Shown here: one piece after another, positions 10,957-24,162 of the stretch
Layout: each line of letters starts with the position of its first letter
Numbering within the stretch: position 1 is the first letter of the stretch
From: Sphagnum compactum
Lineage: Eukaryota > Bryophyta > Sphagnopsida > Sphagnales
DNA length: 64,000 bases
Direction of reading: 5' to 3'
Assembly (NCBI GenBank): GCA_965153455.1
Contig: OZ234500.1
Coordinates: forward strand, 12,418,557-12,482,556
Translations under genes and position numbers: made by a program
Notes under the pieces: generated by a model
Seen by the model: only the letters and a program-made list of their open reading frames with translations
The model's database searches: none
Told to the model about the DNA's origin: nothing

Positions 10957-13900
10957 TCCCATTGAAAGAATCTCACTTGCTACCACCGGTCCTGTGTCAT
11001 GATCAGAAGAATACAAGCAGGCATGGGGCTGCAGAATGCATTGAATCACAGGAGGCACAATACGGAAAGCCAGCAATTTGTTGCCATCTCCACCTGGTAA
11101 GCTTTTCTCTCCATGCATTGTCCACTGTTCTGGCCACTGCCTAGCTTACAGAATTTTCCTATAGATATTGATGATGGCAAGGGACTCTGAAAATTGTCAT
11201 GGTGGGCATTGAGTAAGGATTTTACTATGATTACTTGCAACTTCTTGTTTGAGCTTTGCATCAGTCTCGTACAACCATCAGAAGTTTTCCATTTGGTTTT
11301 TGACATGGGGGGATCAAAATTGCTGGAATATCCACAGTATGACTTTGTCTTTGAAAATGTGTACATGGTGATTGCTTTGCAGATGGATAGTGCAGGGAGT
11401 CCTGAGTTGGAATCCCATGTTAGGTGCACTGCAAGTGTGAAAACTGAAGAGCAGAAGCAGAAGCAAGGCCCAGAACATTAGATTTCTAAAGTTCTGGGCA
11501 GAGTCTATGTCACCTGCAATCCTCTTGTGATTGAACACAAAAAATTGGACACATATCTAAATTCCCAATTCTTCATTTTTTCAAAAAGAAAAATGGAAAT
11601 CAATAATAGTACAAAATGAAACCCTATACAAAAAAATTGGACATAAGGAAAAATGATATGTACAACCATAAAATGTGGGCAGTGGTGATGGAAAAACCTT
11701 AAGCCCCTATTTTGAATGGAAGTTTACTTCTAATGGTGATGGTTGTTCACCTTCATTGCCCCTATTATTACCTTCCTTCCATTATAGAATTAACCATCTT
11801 GGAACACCATAAGTTGTGGTTTCAGAATTTTGGGCTAAAATCTTTTGTAAGTCACGGAGTGACTTTAGCCCTTGGATCCAAACGCTTTAGATGGACCATG
11901 AAGGGGGTTGGGCCAAGTTTGGATCAACCATGGAATTCTATGATGTAGGTTCAGTTTTTGTTGTGTTTGGGGGCTTAATGGGATGGTTGGCCAATCCATA
12001 ACACCCAAAACCACCTTCACATACGCCATTTGGGCCATGTACAATGGCACCACATTGCGTTTGAATTCCCATGTCCCCCAAAAAAACCAAAGTGACATCC
12101 ACCAATATGATTTCATACGATGGTCCTTACAACTATTAAAATGGGCTACATTATTTTTTACATGAGTGTCATGCCTTTCCACTAGCCAAAAATTGTTGAT
12201 GTAACATTAATCGACATATTGGCTTTCAACATAATGCGTCCAAGGGTTGGGTATATTTTGCCATCTATTGTCCCTATTTGGGTTTTGCCTCTTGTCTTTC
12301 ACTCTTTTCTTTGGAGGAGACCTTAACCTAATCGTTGATGATATTGGGTTAGTGCGTTCATCCCCCAAGTCTGCCATCATGTCCTTAAAAGCCTAACTAC
12401 TCTAACTATTATATCTTTCTAATTACAATAGTCCCTACTATTGGGTCTAAACGACATTTAACGAACTCATGTGTTTACTTTGCATTTAGGACTATTATCC
12501 TTTTTGGGAATTTTCAAATGAAATATCTTGAATTTTTTTATTTATTATATTTATAGTTTTTTCAATATGTGAATTTTTTTTACAATCAATTTTGAATAAA
12601 TAAAAATCTTTGAAAGTGCATAGATTTTGTCAAATTTTGTGTTTTGTCTTGAAAAATTTTCATAATTTCAAATGATACCAAAACATGTTAACATTTTCAA
12701 ACTTAATTTTTTGTGTTATAAGTTATAAATTTTCTTTAAACAACATATACATTGCATCACATTTACATATCATAAAAGATTCATGAACTTTTTAAAAAAT
12801 TTAAATTTTGGTAAACAAAAAATTGAAAAAATATGAAAATATGATTGTTTTTTAGATGTGCCTGATAACACCCTAATATTACAAAAGAATTGAAGATGAA
12901 ATAAATTGTATTATAAAAATTAAGGGCCCTTTTATGAAAGTAGTGTTATTGAATGAAGTTGTTCAACATCTTTTGTTCAACCCAAACTTTGACATTAGAA
13001 GATTTTTTGACTCATTTAATTTTTTTCAATATCCATATTATTCAATAAACACAACTTTTCATGATTCACATGCCATTAAAGTGGCACCACATGTAACAAG
13101 AATTGTAAAAGAGTGCAAATTTTTTAATGTGTACCAAAATCTTGTCACAACGTCACTCTTTTCTATCTTTTTTACCTAATCATTTTTTACCATGTAAAAA
13201 CACATTTATGGATAATTATGATGGAATCTAGAATTGTAATAGTTTAAAATATAGCCCTTTTGAAAAATTTGACAACTTTTGATTCATTATTTTTTATGGG
13301 GATCAAAATATAAGGTAAAAAATGATTGCAGTAAGGACTAAGCCTTTTTCATCCTGTGTGATACACCTTAAAGAATTTTCACTTTAAAAAGTTTACATTT
13401 TCACATCAATTTTGGCTCATTTGAATTCGTCTGCTCCTTACTAGCTTGAAAGGCCTAAGGGGAAACGTTTTTGATCTATGGTTGATTTCAAATATTTATA
13501 GTGTGAATTAAAGTGATTTTGGGAGTGGTACGGTGAAGATTAGAGAAGTCAAATTGATGAAATTTCGTAACAATTGTCAAATAATTAAGAAATCCAGATT
13601 TCATCAACCCCTAAAAAATCCATCATTTTCTTTTAAGTGTAAGGCAATGATTGTTCACACATTGAAGGAGAAAGTGAGGTCAGTGGGTGGGAATGACACC
13701 TTCATAAAGGTCCCGCATTCTCTTTCCTCATCTTTTCTTTTTTATGATAATTAGCACACATGTTGAATTCTAATTCCCCTTTTCGTTAAAAAATTACACA
13801 CTCGCAATTAGGCTTAGGGCTTGTGATTAAATACAATTGAAAATGGACAAGTTCTGATGCGCCCCCAAACTCCTCAAGGGACCCAAAGGTGGGTCTTTGA

Positions 13901-14789
13901 ACGAAACAATGGAAAAAGAAAAAAATTGGGGCATGTTCCCTAACTCGCAACATTTCGGGGGTAGGAGGGTGTATTGGAGCTCCGAAATGGGATTAAGACG
14001 AACTCACAACCGAGAGTTCAAGGTGATATCAACTTGCACAACCAAAAAAAGAGGGCAATTTGTGCAAGTTGAATGGAAATGGTGCAACGGGCTTAATACA
14101 GACAACTTCAAGCACAAGCTTCACCTGACCTGCAACCTTTGGGAGGAGGCACCACTCTCCTCCCTATAATATACTCTGTGCCTTTCTGTAGGGACTACAT
14201 CCAAATGTCACTTTTTTTCGTGACTCCCAAGTGGGAGTCCCAAAACTAGGGACTCTTATTGTCCCAAAACTTTGGACGCTCATATTTTTTAAAAATCAAG
14301 TCTTTTTTGAAAGTTCTAGGACCATGTCTTATAGCCCTTGAAAATATCTTTCCAACGGTGTATAGCATGTTCCAATTGGGCTTCATTTGACCCTTGCTTT
14401 CAAGGGATTTGTAGTCGGAAATCAAGTTTTCAATTTGACTTCCACCCCTTCTTTTAATCATAACTCATGCAAATCAAGTTAAAATGAACAATGCGAGGGA
14501 AATTGAAGCATTTAAGCTTCAAGATCTTTCTACTGGTGTCCTAGGGGCCCGATTTGGTGTTTATTTTCCCTTCCAACCAAGGTTTTGAACATTCACAACT
14601 CCCGCACAAGTGTAACTCCCAAAGTGAGAGTTGCACTTGAAAGTCATTGGGTTCATCCCTTGCATTCTCCCTTATTTGCGAGAATGTGTTTCACACTTAA
14701 ACACACTCTCACCTTTATGGGCCCTTGTACTTCACTTTTAGTCGCGAACCCAATGTTAGGGTTGCGACAAGTTCGGCGACCTGTTTAAA
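10957..14789. other. AT-rich stretch without recognisable genes
   Basis: Only short, unrelated open frames occur. Part of 12540-12790 is a diverged relative of 50860-51060 (shared runs include GATTTTG and ATACCAAAA), so it is probably transposon-derived. Between 14150 and 14650 there are short palindromic phrases such as ACTCCCAAGTGGGAGT. Nothing here supports a gene. Confidence 0.5.
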
Positions 14790-15293
14790 TTGTAACCAAC
14801 TTGTCCACTTTTGGTTGTAAGCTAAATGGTGCCATCATGTATCTTATGATTGAAAGTAGACAAATTTCGTCCAAAGCTAGACAAGGGTGATCTACCCAGT
14901 TTAGAATCGAACTTTTCCATTTTCGGTCGCAAGTTGGATAAGGGGGTGACCTACCAAATTTACAACCAAACTTCTCCATTTTCGGTCACAAGCTAGACAT
15001 GGGATTGCTCCAAAAAGTGGCTGAAAATGGAGATGCTTGTCATAGATTGGACATGGGACCTATCGGCTTACAACCGAAGTATTCCATATTTGGTCATAAA
15101 CTAGACAGATGGGTGACCTGTTTAGCTCAACCAAACTTCTTCATTTTAGGTTATTGACTAGAAGGGCGATGACCTGTCGAAATTGTAACCAAACTTCTCA
15201 TTTTCAATTGCAAGCTAAATAGGGGATTAATCGAGTAAGCAACCAAAAATGGAAATGTTCAGTTGTAGGCTAGATAGAGAACTTGTCCAACTT
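14790..15293. repeat. Degenerate array of about 70-bp units, left part
   Basis: Repeated units share the phrases ACCAAACTTCTCCATTTT, GGTCACAAGCTAGACA and GGGTGACCT, recurring roughly every 70 bases with many substitutions. The same unit resumes at 19468-19810. The two blocks were once continuous and were separated by the CACTA element between them. Confidence 0.75.
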
Positions 15294-18200
15294 GCACCAC
15301 TAGGAGAAAAAGGGCATTTTCTAACCAACCGGTTTTCGACTACATGTCATCTTCAACTTTGTTTCGATTACACAATAATATATAGATAAAAGAATTCCAT
15401 GTGGATGGGATGGTATCTTAAATGAAGTGACTTGTCAACTAGTTTGGTAAGTATACAACATTGACCACTAATGGGTGTTGATCGTCAAAATATTTTTTAA
15501 AATAAAATATAACATAATTGAAGAGTCGTTGAAAATTCCATTTTGCCATGACATTATGCTACGTCAAATCAATTGCTTGATTATTTTGGTGGACTTTGTT
15601 TTTGAATGGATGAAAGAAGAATATTGATGGATGAAATATTGCATGCATTTTCAATTGTACTTCAACTTTAATTGTCATTACCTATACCCTACCCACATAT
15701 TACCTACCCATTTATCATTACTTACACCCTACGTACATGTTACCTATTTATTATTGTAACTTATACCTACATATTACATACCTACCTACCTACGTAGGTA
15801 CTTATAGACTATTGACCTACATAACTTAACCTACAACCTACTTTAAATCACTTGTGCTATAATTTAAATCTATTTAACCTACAATTTATTAACTACCTAT
15901 AACTACCTTGGTAATATATGTAATAAGTACTTACCTAACCTACAAAATATTACCTAATTACTTACAAATACTTAGAAGTAATTTGCAACAAGTGTACTTG
16001 CTTAACCTACAACCTACCTAGGTAGCTAATGAGGCATGTAAACATGTAAGCTACCTAAGTAGCTAGGTTGGATAGTTGGTGAGGTTAGATTTAAATGGGG
16101 TGACAAGGCAAGGCAAGTTATGACTACCTACCTACTTATTTTCTACCTAGATGCAATAGGAGGTCCTTAAGTAAGTAACAAGTAGATATGTTAGGTCAAA
16201 TGTAGATAGGTAGGTTACTTAAATTAATTAAGTATAGGTAGATAGGTATTAAATAACTAGGTAACTAGGCAAGATTTTTAGCTAGGTACCTACTTGATTT
16301 TTGTTTAATCATGGTGTCATGGTTCACAACCTACCTACTTATACCTACCTAAGTGACTCACAACCTACCTATACTTAACCTATGACTACCTACATAGGTT
16401 TACATAGGTTTAAGTTAGGTAAGGAAGCTAATTAGACCTAGGCTATGATAGCTAATTAGGCTAGGCAAGCTACTTTAACTTAACAAGGGTTCAATTATGT
16501 GGTATAAAATAATAGGTATGTAATTTTATGGCATTTTACATCTTCATTAAAATGCCATAAAATGCCACAAAATTAAGATTATAGGATTTATATTGTTTTA
16601 AATTATATCATAAAATTTCATTCATTTATAAATGATTCCATATATGCCATTAAATGTCATATAATATATATAATGCCATAATTAATTATGAATGGATGGT
16701 ATGACATATAATAGTGGTGGTAATGTGTTGGTAGGAAATTCAAAATTTGAATTATAATTGGAAACTACTTAAAATGATGTTAACTTGCATAGTTGAAAAT
16801 TAGTTGACATCCCAACTATAACCACATATTTCATCCATCCATGGATGAAAAGACTACCCTTATATAACATTGTCATTCACTTTGAATTTTCTTTACATTC
16901 TAGTTTGATTTTTTTCTCCTTTTTTACAATTTGTTTTGTTTTATCTTTTTTTTGTTTTAGGCCCAACTTGTATTTAGAAGTTTAAGTCATTAAGTTTAAT
17001 ATGAATTCATGGATTTTTTCAAATGAGTGCATTGTGCCTTTTACATGTGAAGAATTTCAAGTTTTTCATTTTGGGGTTATTGTTAAGTTGTTTTCTTTTT
17101 TATCATGTTCAAGTTTTTTTTTCTTCTTTTCATTGCATTTTTAAAAAAAATTATTAAACACATTAAGGTCATATGGTGTTAAGGCAAGTGAACATGAATA
17201 ACATGAGGAGACAAGCTTATGGAGTTTAGAAGCCACCACCACACATGCTTTTTACAATTACAGGTGCTTAAAAACAAATTCTTTTTTTTGTTTATTTTCT
17301 CTTTACCAAGATATTTCTTCTTTGATTTCTCCACCATGTTACCTTTAGTTAAATTAATACTTTTAGCTAGGTTTTGTTTTGAACTCTTGTTGGTTTTTTT
17401 TTCAACTAGGTTTCCCTTTGAACTTTCATTAAGTTAATTAGGTTGATTTTAGTACATTTAAACGCTTAGGGCTGTTTAGATCCAAGGGGAGGGTTCTTTT
17501 GTTTTTGGTGTTTAAGAAAATGTTGAGACCTTCCTCTTGGCACATCTGAGGCACTAAAAATGTTAAAAATGGATTAGAAATGAAAAAGTTATGGCCCCCC
17601 AAAGTGGAGGGTCAAAATTTCAAAATACCAAACCACAACCAATTCTTGAACACGCAAAAACTTTCTTTTATGTTGTTCTGTTGTTATTATAGTTCAAAGA
17701 TTATTTATAGGACTTAAGGTGGTGCTCTTATAACACTTTAAATCATTTAAAATGAAGAACAAATGTTAAAGTTATGAGCTTTGAAAATAGGAGGGGGCCA
17801 AATGGAAGAAAAACAAAAACGTGTTTTGTAAGTATGAAAGTCTTTTTCTTCACCTCTCATTGGTTTTTCTTTTTTTTCAATTCTAAAACAAACACTTGGG
17901 CAATGAGAGCTAAACTTATGAACCTTTTCAACCATCAATGCAAGTAAGGTTTTGATTATGTTTGTTTTATTGACCTACTTTTAACTAAGTTTCACTATAT
18001 AATTTCTCCTATATTTTGATTGGGTTCAACTAGATTCAATTAGGTTTCAACTATTTTTTTCAACTATGTTTAAGGTAAGTCCATGATGTGTGTCATTTCT
18101 ATTCGTTATTTAATTCTAATTTTTCTAGATTTCAAAGGGTTTTTTTTTGTCATCTTCCTTATTTTTGAGCAATAAATGATGATTTTTTATTGATTTTTAA

Positions 18201-19467
18201 TGTGTACAACTAATGCACAATCTTTTTATTGATGCATTATAACTTAGATTCCTATTAAGTTTTCTCAACTCTAACAACTTTCATTTTCTTTAATTCAAAA
18301 ATGCAAGGTGCAGCTATGAACAAGTTAAAAGATGTGGTCCAACAAGGGAACAATCCAATGAAGCATGCCAACAATTAGTTCACACCATTAATGCATAAAC
18401 ATAGGATAACCACCTTATAAGAGAGTCATTTCATTGTTCCATAAATGTTTGATTAATAACATTAGCATCTTCGGGATGTAGATGGGACCATTTCCTACGT
18501 GGGAACAATGTTTCCTTGCATAATAGGTTTTGCAATCTTAGTTGATAATGTATAAGTAGACTATGTTTTTATTATGGTTTGATTTTTTTCAGTTAATTTT
18601 AGCTAAGTGTATTATCCCCACAATCTAACTTTAGTAGTTTTACAATTGTGACTATAATTTGTGTAGACTAGTAATCTCAATTACATTTTAACTAATTTAC
18701 ATAAATTTTGACTTATTTTCAACATATTTTCAACTTGCTTTTAACTACCTTGTAGTTGATATCTTTATTTTGGCTCAACTTCACATATATTGGATGACCT
18801 ACAAACAACAAGATGCCATGTGTCATGCAAGTGTGTAACATAAGTGTCCACATGGCACAATATCATATGTTGACATTTTCAATAAATCAATAATTTCAAG
18901 ATTTTTAGACCATACACATGGCACATGGCAAATAATTTAATTTGATGGTGGACCACAAATGCCCATGTGACATGTGTCAATGTTCCATTGGTTATAATAT
19001 AATTGAATAATAATCAAAATTTTAAAGTTCCATGTCTTACTTCAATGACATGACACGTGCCAATGCTACATTAGTTGTAATGTATTTGAAAGATAGTCAT
19101 AATTCCAATTCCACACCCCCAAATGACATGACACATAGGTGGATGAGGTTCATCCATTAACTTGCCATCATGGAATCAATTAAGTCCAATTAGCACTTTA
19201 CAGTTGAAACGTTACGTCGACTAAAATGTATGTCATTTTCAACTAAAATGTTGTCACTTGAACATTAACCCACAAATTAACATGTGTACATTGTTTTCAA
19301 TTATGTTATAGGGTCAACTTAACATTGTCGAATTTTTTGGAAATTAGTTGAAAACGTCATTTTTTAATTGCAAAAAACATTTTGCAATTGAAAGTGATGT
19401 TTGCTAGTATAAATGACAGTTGAAAAGTAGTTGAAAACATAGTTGAAAAATGAGGTTTTTCTCCTAG
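15294..19467. mobile_element. Non-autonomous CACTA (En/Spm-type) DNA transposon, about 4.2 kb
   Basis: The ends form an inverted repeat: CACTAGGAGAAAAA on the left and TTTTTCTCCTAGTG on the right, the classic CACTA/TAGTG termini. Subterminal repeats of the type AGTTGAAAAC cluster at the right end (19330-19450), with GGTTTTCGACT and TTCAACTTTG counterparts at the left. The flanking 3 bases are CAC and CAA, a target duplication with one mismatch. Removing the element rejoins a unit of the flanking 70-bp array. No TNP2-type transposase frame was found; the longest internal frames are short and unremarkable. Confidence 0.78.
15680..16490. repeat. Imperfect CCTA/TAGG tetranucleotide block inside the CACTA element
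   Basis: The stretch is dominated by ACCTACCTAC and its complement TAGGTAGGT, interspersed with TTACC and AACCTAC variants. Both strands' versions occur close together (for example CCTACCTACGTAGGTA near 15785), so it could form many local hairpins. No coding signal is seen. Confidence 0.7.
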
Positions 19468-19810
19468 TGCAACCCAAGTTCTTCATATTTGGTCACTTGT
19501 TAAATAAATGGTTGACTTGTCCAACTTGTGACCAAACTTCTCCATTTTCGATTGCAAATTAAACAAGTCACCCATTTGTTGAGCTTACAATTGAATATGG
19601 AGTACTTTAGTTGCAAGCTAAACAAGTGGATGAGTTGTCCATTCTCCATGTTTGGTTGCAAGCTAAACAAGGGGATGACCTATCCAACTTGCGACTAAAG
19701 TTCTCCATTTTTAGTTGCTAGTTGGACAAAGGGCAACCTATTCAAATTGTGACCAAAGTTCTCCATTTTTGGTTGTAATCTGGACAAGAGGTGACATGTT
19801 CAGACAAATA
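19468..19810. repeat. Degenerate array of about 70-bp units, right part
   Basis: Units carry the same phrases as the left block, including ACCAAACTTCTCCATTTTC, GCAAGCTAAACAAG and GTGACCAAAGTTCTCC. They begin immediately after the CACTA right terminus, in the register expected from the left block. Confidence 0.75.
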
Positions 19811-20019
19811 AAGTTTGTTGATATGTTCCACATAACAAATGATCTCGACATGTGTTAGTTAGGATGTTATTAATATGTGATCATTAATAGTAGCATTAAA
19901 AACGAGCTCAAAATTATTTATTGTGACAATGTTGTCCTGTGCATCAAGACTGATGCAAAAACTGACACATCCAAACTGACACTAACATGATGATCGACAC
20001 AAAAATGGAATGTCACATT

Positions 20020-20910
20020 AGTTTTGACAACTTTGAATAAAACCATTAGCTTAGGTCAAGACAAATTTATAGAAGATATCTTTAAATGTTTTGGCATGGA
20101 AGAATGCAAACTAGTAAGCATCACATTTGATGTTAGTTCCAGCCTTTGCAAGATTGACAAACCCATGACAATAGATGAGGCAAATAAAATGGAAGGAGTA
20201 CCTTATAAAGAAGCAATAGGTTGTGTAAAGTATGTTATGATTGCCACTAGGCTTGACATTATTGTTGTAATAGGAGTAGTGAGTAAATTCGCTAAATCAT
20301 AACAACTCACTAAATCATAACGATTGTCACATTCTAAAGCTGTAAAAAGAATTTTTAGGTACTTACTTGAGACGCAAAAGACTTATGGTTTTAGTATTCA
20401 AGTTTGATCTTGTTGGATGTTGCAATCCGACGTGATTATTTGTGGATCAAGATTGTGACACAGATTGGGGTGTAGACATTGATCGTCAAATATTAACTAC
20501 CAAGTTTCTATTTCTAATGGTGCTATTAGCTGATCAAGTAAAAGACAACCATTGTAGCACTTTCAATGATAGAAGCAAAATAGATGTCAACATCATAGGC
20601 AACTTGCGAAGCAATGTAGTTGAGGACATTCCTTGCTGAACATGATTTCAAGCAAAAGGAAGCAACTATCATTCTTACTAAAAACAAGGAAGCATCTCCT
20701 TTATCAAGAATAGTTCATCACAATCAATCAAAGCATATTGACATAGACCATCACTAGTATGTTAGAGAAATTGTGCATGTAGGTGAAATAACATTCAATA
20801 CTAGCAAGATGAGCACTAGCCTATTGACAAAAGGAGTCCCTTGACCAAAGCATCACCAATCTATGCATAGGATGGGTCTTAAACAACTTAGGATTCTATT
20901 TAAACCAAAT
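20020..20910 (+). pseudogene. Ty1/copia pol remnant (RT-RNase H region)
   Basis: A 92-codon frame at 20024-20302 matches the end of copia reverse transcriptase: FIEDIFKCFGMEECK, then MEGVPYKEAIGCVKY and MIATRLDI. It is followed by RNase H traces (WGVDIDR, TKFLFLM at 20450-20520) and the tail motif SKHIDIDH near 20726, with TKGVP near 20830. Frameshifts and stops separate the pieces. The integrase, protease and gag parts are absent, so this is a 3' fragment. Confidence 0.85.
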
Positions 20911-20915
20911 GGGAG

Positions 20916-21250
20916 TGTTAGATCAAATGGTAGTTCAAATGTAATGTCAGTAGTTCTTGTAGAAGTTTTTTGAAGTTTCTAAGCAAAATTGACTCCTAGA
21001 TGAACGGGAAGGATTTAGGAGCAGAAATAAACAAGCTAAGTTGTTCCAACTAAGACTTGCTAGAAATCAGATAGTTAGGTGCATGTGGTCTTTACTGTAA
21101 ATCAAGCACAAGTAGATGGTAATGTGCTGAAAATCAGGTTCCCTAGGAGTATTGCCTTTGTCCACTATGGTATCAATGTGTGTATGTACTTCAGTGGATT
21201 GATCTGAATACATGTCCACTGTCTGCATCTCATATCTCTCAATTTACTAC
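20916..21250 (+). repeat. Probable 3' LTR of the copia remnant
   Basis: A purine-rich tract AAATGGGAG directly precedes TGTTAG at 20916, the usual polypurine tract plus TG start of a copia LTR just after pol. The right end is uncertain. It is placed near 21250 by the ACTACCTGCACA phrase, since no second LTR copy is in the window for comparison. Confidence 0.55.
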
Positions 21251-21649
21251 CTGCACATATTTCTTTTCAACTACATTATTTTCTTGCTGTGTGTTTCAAT
21301 TTTCTCACCATCATTATGGAGGAAGTAGATCACTCACAAGTAAATGGCGTGCATTGCAGCTTCTTTTCAATGGGGGCAGCTTTGTGGGTACCTTCCTATG
21401 TACAGATGAACTGTAACTTAGAACCAGAATGCATTGCTCTGTGATGAAGAAGACAGAAAGAAGAGCCCATACAAGCACCACACACACACACCTTCCAAGT
21501 TGTGGAGCTCTCTATCTAAATCACGTTGAAAGCAATGTGCATTCAGCTTTCATATCTAGCACTGCAAGGGCAATGACATTTCACAAACAGAGTTAAAGCA
21601 AAGAGACGAAGAGCAATTGTTGTAAAACCTAGAGAAACTTCTTTTTGTG

Positions 21650-22130
21650 GAGCATATAGAACGTCCTTTATTTGAAGCTAGAGGCAAGATATCTTGAAGC
21701 AGCCAAGAGAGTCTCAATCATGAACAAACACTGCATCTTGCCAAAAGAAAAGCACCACTCCCAATAATAACAAGACTCAAGTGTCCAAGATGGTGAGTCT
21801 CCAGACCTGGAAAAAGAGTAGATGATGGACATGGAAACTGCAGCATGCACACAAAGCATGTAGAAAGAAACTAGATAAAAAATTTCTGGAGCTCATGTGG
21901 AAATCCGTCGTGTGTTTGAAGCTAAAGAAGAAATGTCTTAAGTAGCAGAGAGTCTCAAACAAACAAACACTCGTTCTTGCCAAAGAAAAGACCGTGTCCC
22001 CTGCAAAAACAACAATACTTCTTGTGGAAGATGGTGAATCTCCAGATCTGGAAGGAGAGGACGTGATAACACAGAATTCGCAGCATGCACACGAAGAAGA
22101 CACGAAGCATGTAGAAACTAGGATACTGCT
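21650..22130. repeat. Tandem duplication, unit about 255 bp, two copies
   Basis: 21665-21875 and 21917-22127 align along their length. Shared phrases include AGTCTCAA, AACAAACACT, CTTGCCAAA, AAGATGGTGA, TCTCCAGA and CAGCATGCACAC, followed by AAGCATGTAGAAA. Copies differ by many substitutions and small gaps. Open frames on the minus strand repeat RSGDSPS because of this duplication and are not believed to be genes. Confidence 0.7.
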
Positions 22131-22259
22131 GCTGTTGTGGGGACAAACGTAGGAGCCAGCCAAAGAAGAAAGCTACAACAAGCAGAGAAAAGCTAACATC
22201 GTAGTTTTGTATCATTCTTCAAGCGCAAAAAGAACGCGACGCAGCCAGGAAAGGTTTCT

Positions 22260-24162
22260 CAAGCAGAGAGGAAGGAGGCAGGGTTTCCGGTTTCCATTAC
22301 AGATTCAGAGCTAGAGTACAGGAAAGTGAACTGGCGACATCTAACTCTTCGCCCCAGGAAAGTCCGGACAAGAGTAAACGCATGAGATGCAACCCGTTCA
22401 TGAGCTGCTACTCCTCCAGTCCTCAATACAGTTCTCAAATCTTCTTCCTCCTCCTCCTCCTCCATCACAAAGCAAATGCTAGCGGCAATTTCTCTCGTCT
22501 GGTGCTGTTTTTCTTCAGTTCTTTGTCCTATCCACGAGACTCTTTCGATCACGTGATCTTCCTCTGCTCTGCGACAAGGATTCCTGTCGCAGCTCCGCAG
22601 AACATCCACACCCAGGTCTTAAAGCTCTCGCGAAATTTTCCCCCTCTTGATCATGATCCCGTCTCGCTCCAGAAGACCCACAAGCTTCGTGTCATTTCTT
22701 TCTCCTCGTTTATATCATTTCTCTCTCAATCGATCGAGTACCTACTTCGTCCTCCTGCATGCATTCTTCAAAACTGTCGTCTCCAGGCTTCCCACGCCCA
22801 GCAGGAGACGGCATCCTAGCTCGGCATCCGTGCAAACCATGCTCTCTAGAATCTACAGAAACCGCCCCTGCTGCGACTGGACCAGATTACCGCCAGACGC
22901 CGCTGCAAGAAATCCACCAAGCATACGAAAGATTTAGCTGTTGGACAGAAAAGATTTTACCCAGGATATGTTTTGCAAGACCGTTAGGACGGCACAAAAG
23001 AGGAGGAAGAGGAGGAGATCAGGAGTCAAAAGATTTGCGGGGAGGACCAGACCACGAGCTGGTTGGTGACCAGGGGTTAATAATAAGAAGGCAAGCGTTG
23101 ACTCTTCTCGTACGACGGCACAGTTTGACTTCAATCTGTCGCCTTGTGTGTGTGTCTGTCGCCGAGCGCCGTGATTTTTCAACGCCCTCAAGTTTCGGCC
23201 ATGATTTGGTTTTCGTTTTGTAGCTTTGTGTGCAAAAAACAGAAAAATGGTAACTTGCATGATGGGTTGAGTTCTAGCTACATTGCGGTCTTGTGAGCTG
23301 CTTGTTGCATTGCTCCAAGCGGTGGAAAACACACGACCTTGGAGGTTTTGTGTTGTTCTTAGGAAGGCATTTCGTCCAGTTGTTGTTGCGTTTACGGGGA
23401 AGTATGTGTTAGGTTTTGAAGAGCGTGCGTATTGCCGCAGGGAAGGTTGTCTGTTGCATGTTGCATGTTTGTTGTTGGTGTTATTGGTGTTGTCGTTGAT
23501 CTTGTTGTAAAGGGAGTTTGAGCTGCTGTTGTCAGGTTGGTGCAGCAGTTGCTGTCTTACAGCCGCCTCTTTTTGTGCAACAACAAACGGCCTTTTAGAT
23601 ATGTATGCGGTTCTGGATGTGTTTATTGGCTCTCTGTTCTCAACAACAGCAGGCCATTGTCGTTCTGAGGGTCTGAACTGAAGCAAAAAGCTAACAGATG
23701 AATCTGTGCTGGTTTTTGGGGATGGGGATTTAGAGATTCTACCACACCCAAAAGCTACAGTTGTGTTCTGTTTCTCGAGCTCAATGTCCTGTGTTCTTAC
23801 AGGAGGCCATTCATGTTCTTCTATGTTTTGAGCTCCAGCAAGAACAACTGTTGTGTATGTAGCAGCAGAAGAACTCCAGCTGAGAGGAGGACTGAGAACT
23901 GAACTCGACCTCACCATTATCTTGCCCAACTGGCCAGTGACAAAATCTTTCTCTTCAAACACAAGTACAAATTGCTGGCACTTGGAGGGTCACACACAGC
24001 TAGCTGTTGAGGTCATTTCACTTCACAAAGCTCTTGATTCAAGGGCATTGATAAATGGATTGCAGAACTCGTGATTTGCTCTATCCCAGCTTGCTAAGGT
24101 GCTGGAGTTTTCATTTCTTCTTCACCCTGAGACCATGCACAGCATTGTGATCACCATTTAGG
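22260..24162. other. Upstream / 5' region of the phytolongin gene
   Basis: More GC-balanced than the surrounding DNA, with CT-rich stretches (22430-22465) that are common in plant promoters and leaders. It probably contains the promoter and leader of the phytolongin gene, possibly with a leader intron. Exon borders could not be set. A long antisense frame (22934-23962) is discussed under rejected items. Confidence 0.4.

Noticed and set aside
21668-22215. Overlapping minus-strand frames with repeated RSGDSPS
   Set aside because: The repetition comes from the DNA tandem duplication; no family match, and the frames are not consistent between copies.
22934-23962. A 342-codon minus-strand open frame upstream of the phytolongin gene
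   Set aside because: Low-complexity Asn/Ser/Thr composition, no recognisable domain, and antisense to the probable leader of the phytolongin gene. Its length is compatible with chance in less AT-rich DNA. Transcript evidence would be needed.
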